This document shows positions 59,374 to 60,003 of a DNA stretch of 60,003 nucleotides, one piece after another; the first letter of the stretch is position 1, and each line of letters opens with the position of its first letter. The notes beneath the pieces are model-generated. The model made no database searches. It was not told where the DNA came from and saw only the letters and a program-made list of their open reading frames with translations. Source of the stretch: Bacillota bacterium (GTDB lineage Bacteria > Bacillota > Bacilli > ZCTH02-B2); NCBI GenBank assembly GCA_017577895.1, contig PKQY01000007.1:1-60003 (forward strand). The letters are read 5' to 3'. The translations under genes were made by a program, and so were the position numbers.

Positions 59374-59487
59374 CGATTTTTGGAGAACTCGATCGAAAAA
59401 CGGTACGTGACGGCAGGAATTTTGCTATCGGTGGCGAATAGGGAAGAAGGATACATGTTCTCATCTGCATGTCAACTTCATCAGCGG

Positions 59488-59516
59488 GAGGCAGGTGGTA
59501 CGGTCGGTACCGCCTC
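59488..59516 (+). repeat. hairpin in the spoIIID-flhO gap
   Basis: GAGGC...GCCTC and GGTAC...GTACC form a two-part stem with an AGGT bulge and a 5-base loop. No T-run follows directly. The 234-base gap contains no convincing gene. Confidence 0.45.
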
Positions 59517-59607
59517 TCTCAAGGCGCCGGTGAGGACAAGTATTTGGAAGCATGAATACATACCGCGAACGTCACACTAAAGACAAGCGAAACTGGAGGA
59601 ACGACGC

Positions 59608-60003
59608 ATGTTACGGGGACTGGATCTGGCCACGGCCGGGATGTTGGCCAGCCAGCGTTGGCACGATACGATCAGCAACAACATCGCCAATATCAATACG
59701 GTCGGCTTCAAAGCGGAAGAAGCCGTCATGCGCACGTTTCCTGAATACTTGATTTGGCAGTTGGGGATTCAACGCCCGTCGCCGCAACTCGGCTCCCTGC
59801 CCCACGGCGTGCTGGTGGACGAGCGGCTTCCGCTGTTCCAGCAAGGGACGCCGGTGGAGACGGGGCAGCCGTTGCACGTCGCCATCGTCGACGATCCGCA
59901 GCCCGATCCGGAAACGGGCATCCCTCCGGTCACCTTCTTTGCTGTCCAACGGCCCGACGGGACCATCGCTTTAACCCGCGCCGGGCAGTGGACCCGTGAC
60001 GCG
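59608..60003 (+). CDS. flhO: Flagellar basal-body rod/hook protein, FlhO-like (5' part)
   Basis: 132 codons are present, open to the window edge. The N-terminus MLRGLDLATAGMLASQRWHDTISNNIANINTVGFKAE carries the conserved rod-protein helix with NNIANxNTxGFK of the FlgF/FlgG family. The order spoIIID-(mbl)-flhO-flhP of B. subtilis identifies it as the FlhO position. CTGGAGGAACG precedes ATG 59608. After about residue 40 the sequence is less like FlgG, as expected for FlhO. Confidence 0.88.
   Translation, partial: MLRGLDLATAGMLASQRWHDTISNNIANINTVGFKAEEAVMRTFPEYLIWQLGIQRPSPQLGSLPHGVLVDERLPLFQQGTPVETGQPLHVAIVDDPQPDPETGIPPVTFFAVQRPDGTIALTRAGQWTRDA

Noticed and set aside
59490..59520. Possible T-box element (GGTGGTAC...GGTACCGCC)
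   Set aside because: Only part of the T-box sequence fits, there is no specifier stem or terminator, and the downstream gene is flagellar.
59380..59580. A 66-codon open frame after spoIIID
   Set aside because: TTG start without a ribosome binding site, no recognisable family and a hairpin inside it.

Overview
The window reads as a core chromosomal segment of a high-GC, endospore-forming member of the Bacilli (Bacillota). The evidence is the gene order, which follows the Bacillus subtilis rpoE-pyrG-spo0F-fba-tal-glpX-rho-rpmE-prfA-prmC-spoIIR-ywlC-ywlD-ywlE-rpiB-ywlG-glyA-upp-mnaA-atp segment and then ywzB-murA-spoIID-spoIIQ-spoIIID-flhO, together with the sporulation genes and the strong AGGAGG-type ribosome binding sites. 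TTG and GTG starts are frequent. The genus cannot be fixed from this sequence; a thermophilic Bacillales is a reasonable guess only. No tRNA, rRNA, CRISPR array, IS element, phage or plasmid gene was seen.

Bases 1-8000: the 3' end of hemZ; a biotin-regulated divergon in which bioY faces a thiolase-like gene (yhfS type) and an acyl-CoA ligase (yhfT type) across two BirA-type operators; the AP endonuclease nfo on the minus strand; and the membrane Fe-S electron-transfer protein fadF. Bases 8000-16900: a short-chain acyl-CoA cluster (thiolase, 3-hydroxybutyryl-CoA dehydrogenase, acyl-CoA dehydrogenase, MeaB GTPase, TetR regulator, fused mutase IcmF). FadR-like operators lie before fadF, before the thiolase and before the TetR gene, so the cluster probably forms one fatty-acid-responsive regulon that interconverts butyryl- and isobutyryl-CoA and passes electrons to quinone through FadF.

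Bases 16900-36200: housekeeping and sporulation genes. rpoE; pyrG with a GGGC-start attenuator; spo0F with a perfect-consensus sigma-H promoter; central carbon genes (fba, tal, glpX); rho; rpmE; a YhcN/YlaJ-type lipoprotein; prfA-prmC; spoIIR (sigma-F promoter); sua5 (ywlC) preceded by a phased group of DnaA-box-like repeats; mntP; the arginine phosphatase ywlE; rpiB; ywlG; glyA; upp; wecB.

Bases 36200-53910: two large energy operons. atpZ-I-B-E-F-H-A-G-D-C encodes a complete F1Fo ATP synthase. nuoABCDHIJKLMN encodes an 11-subunit complex I without the NADH-oxidising NuoEFG module. Bases 53910-60003: ywzB (DUF1146), murA, a small soluble methyl-accepting protein, spoIID, spoIIQ, spoIIID and the start of a flagellar rod gene (flhO type). 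Compared with B. subtilis, mbl, murAB and tdk are missing from their usual places. Several otherwise conserved proteins (thiolase-like, IcmF, YwlE, NuoC, NuoN, SpoIIR) carry low-complexity inserts or extensions. I found no clearly new system; the most unusual features are regulatory.
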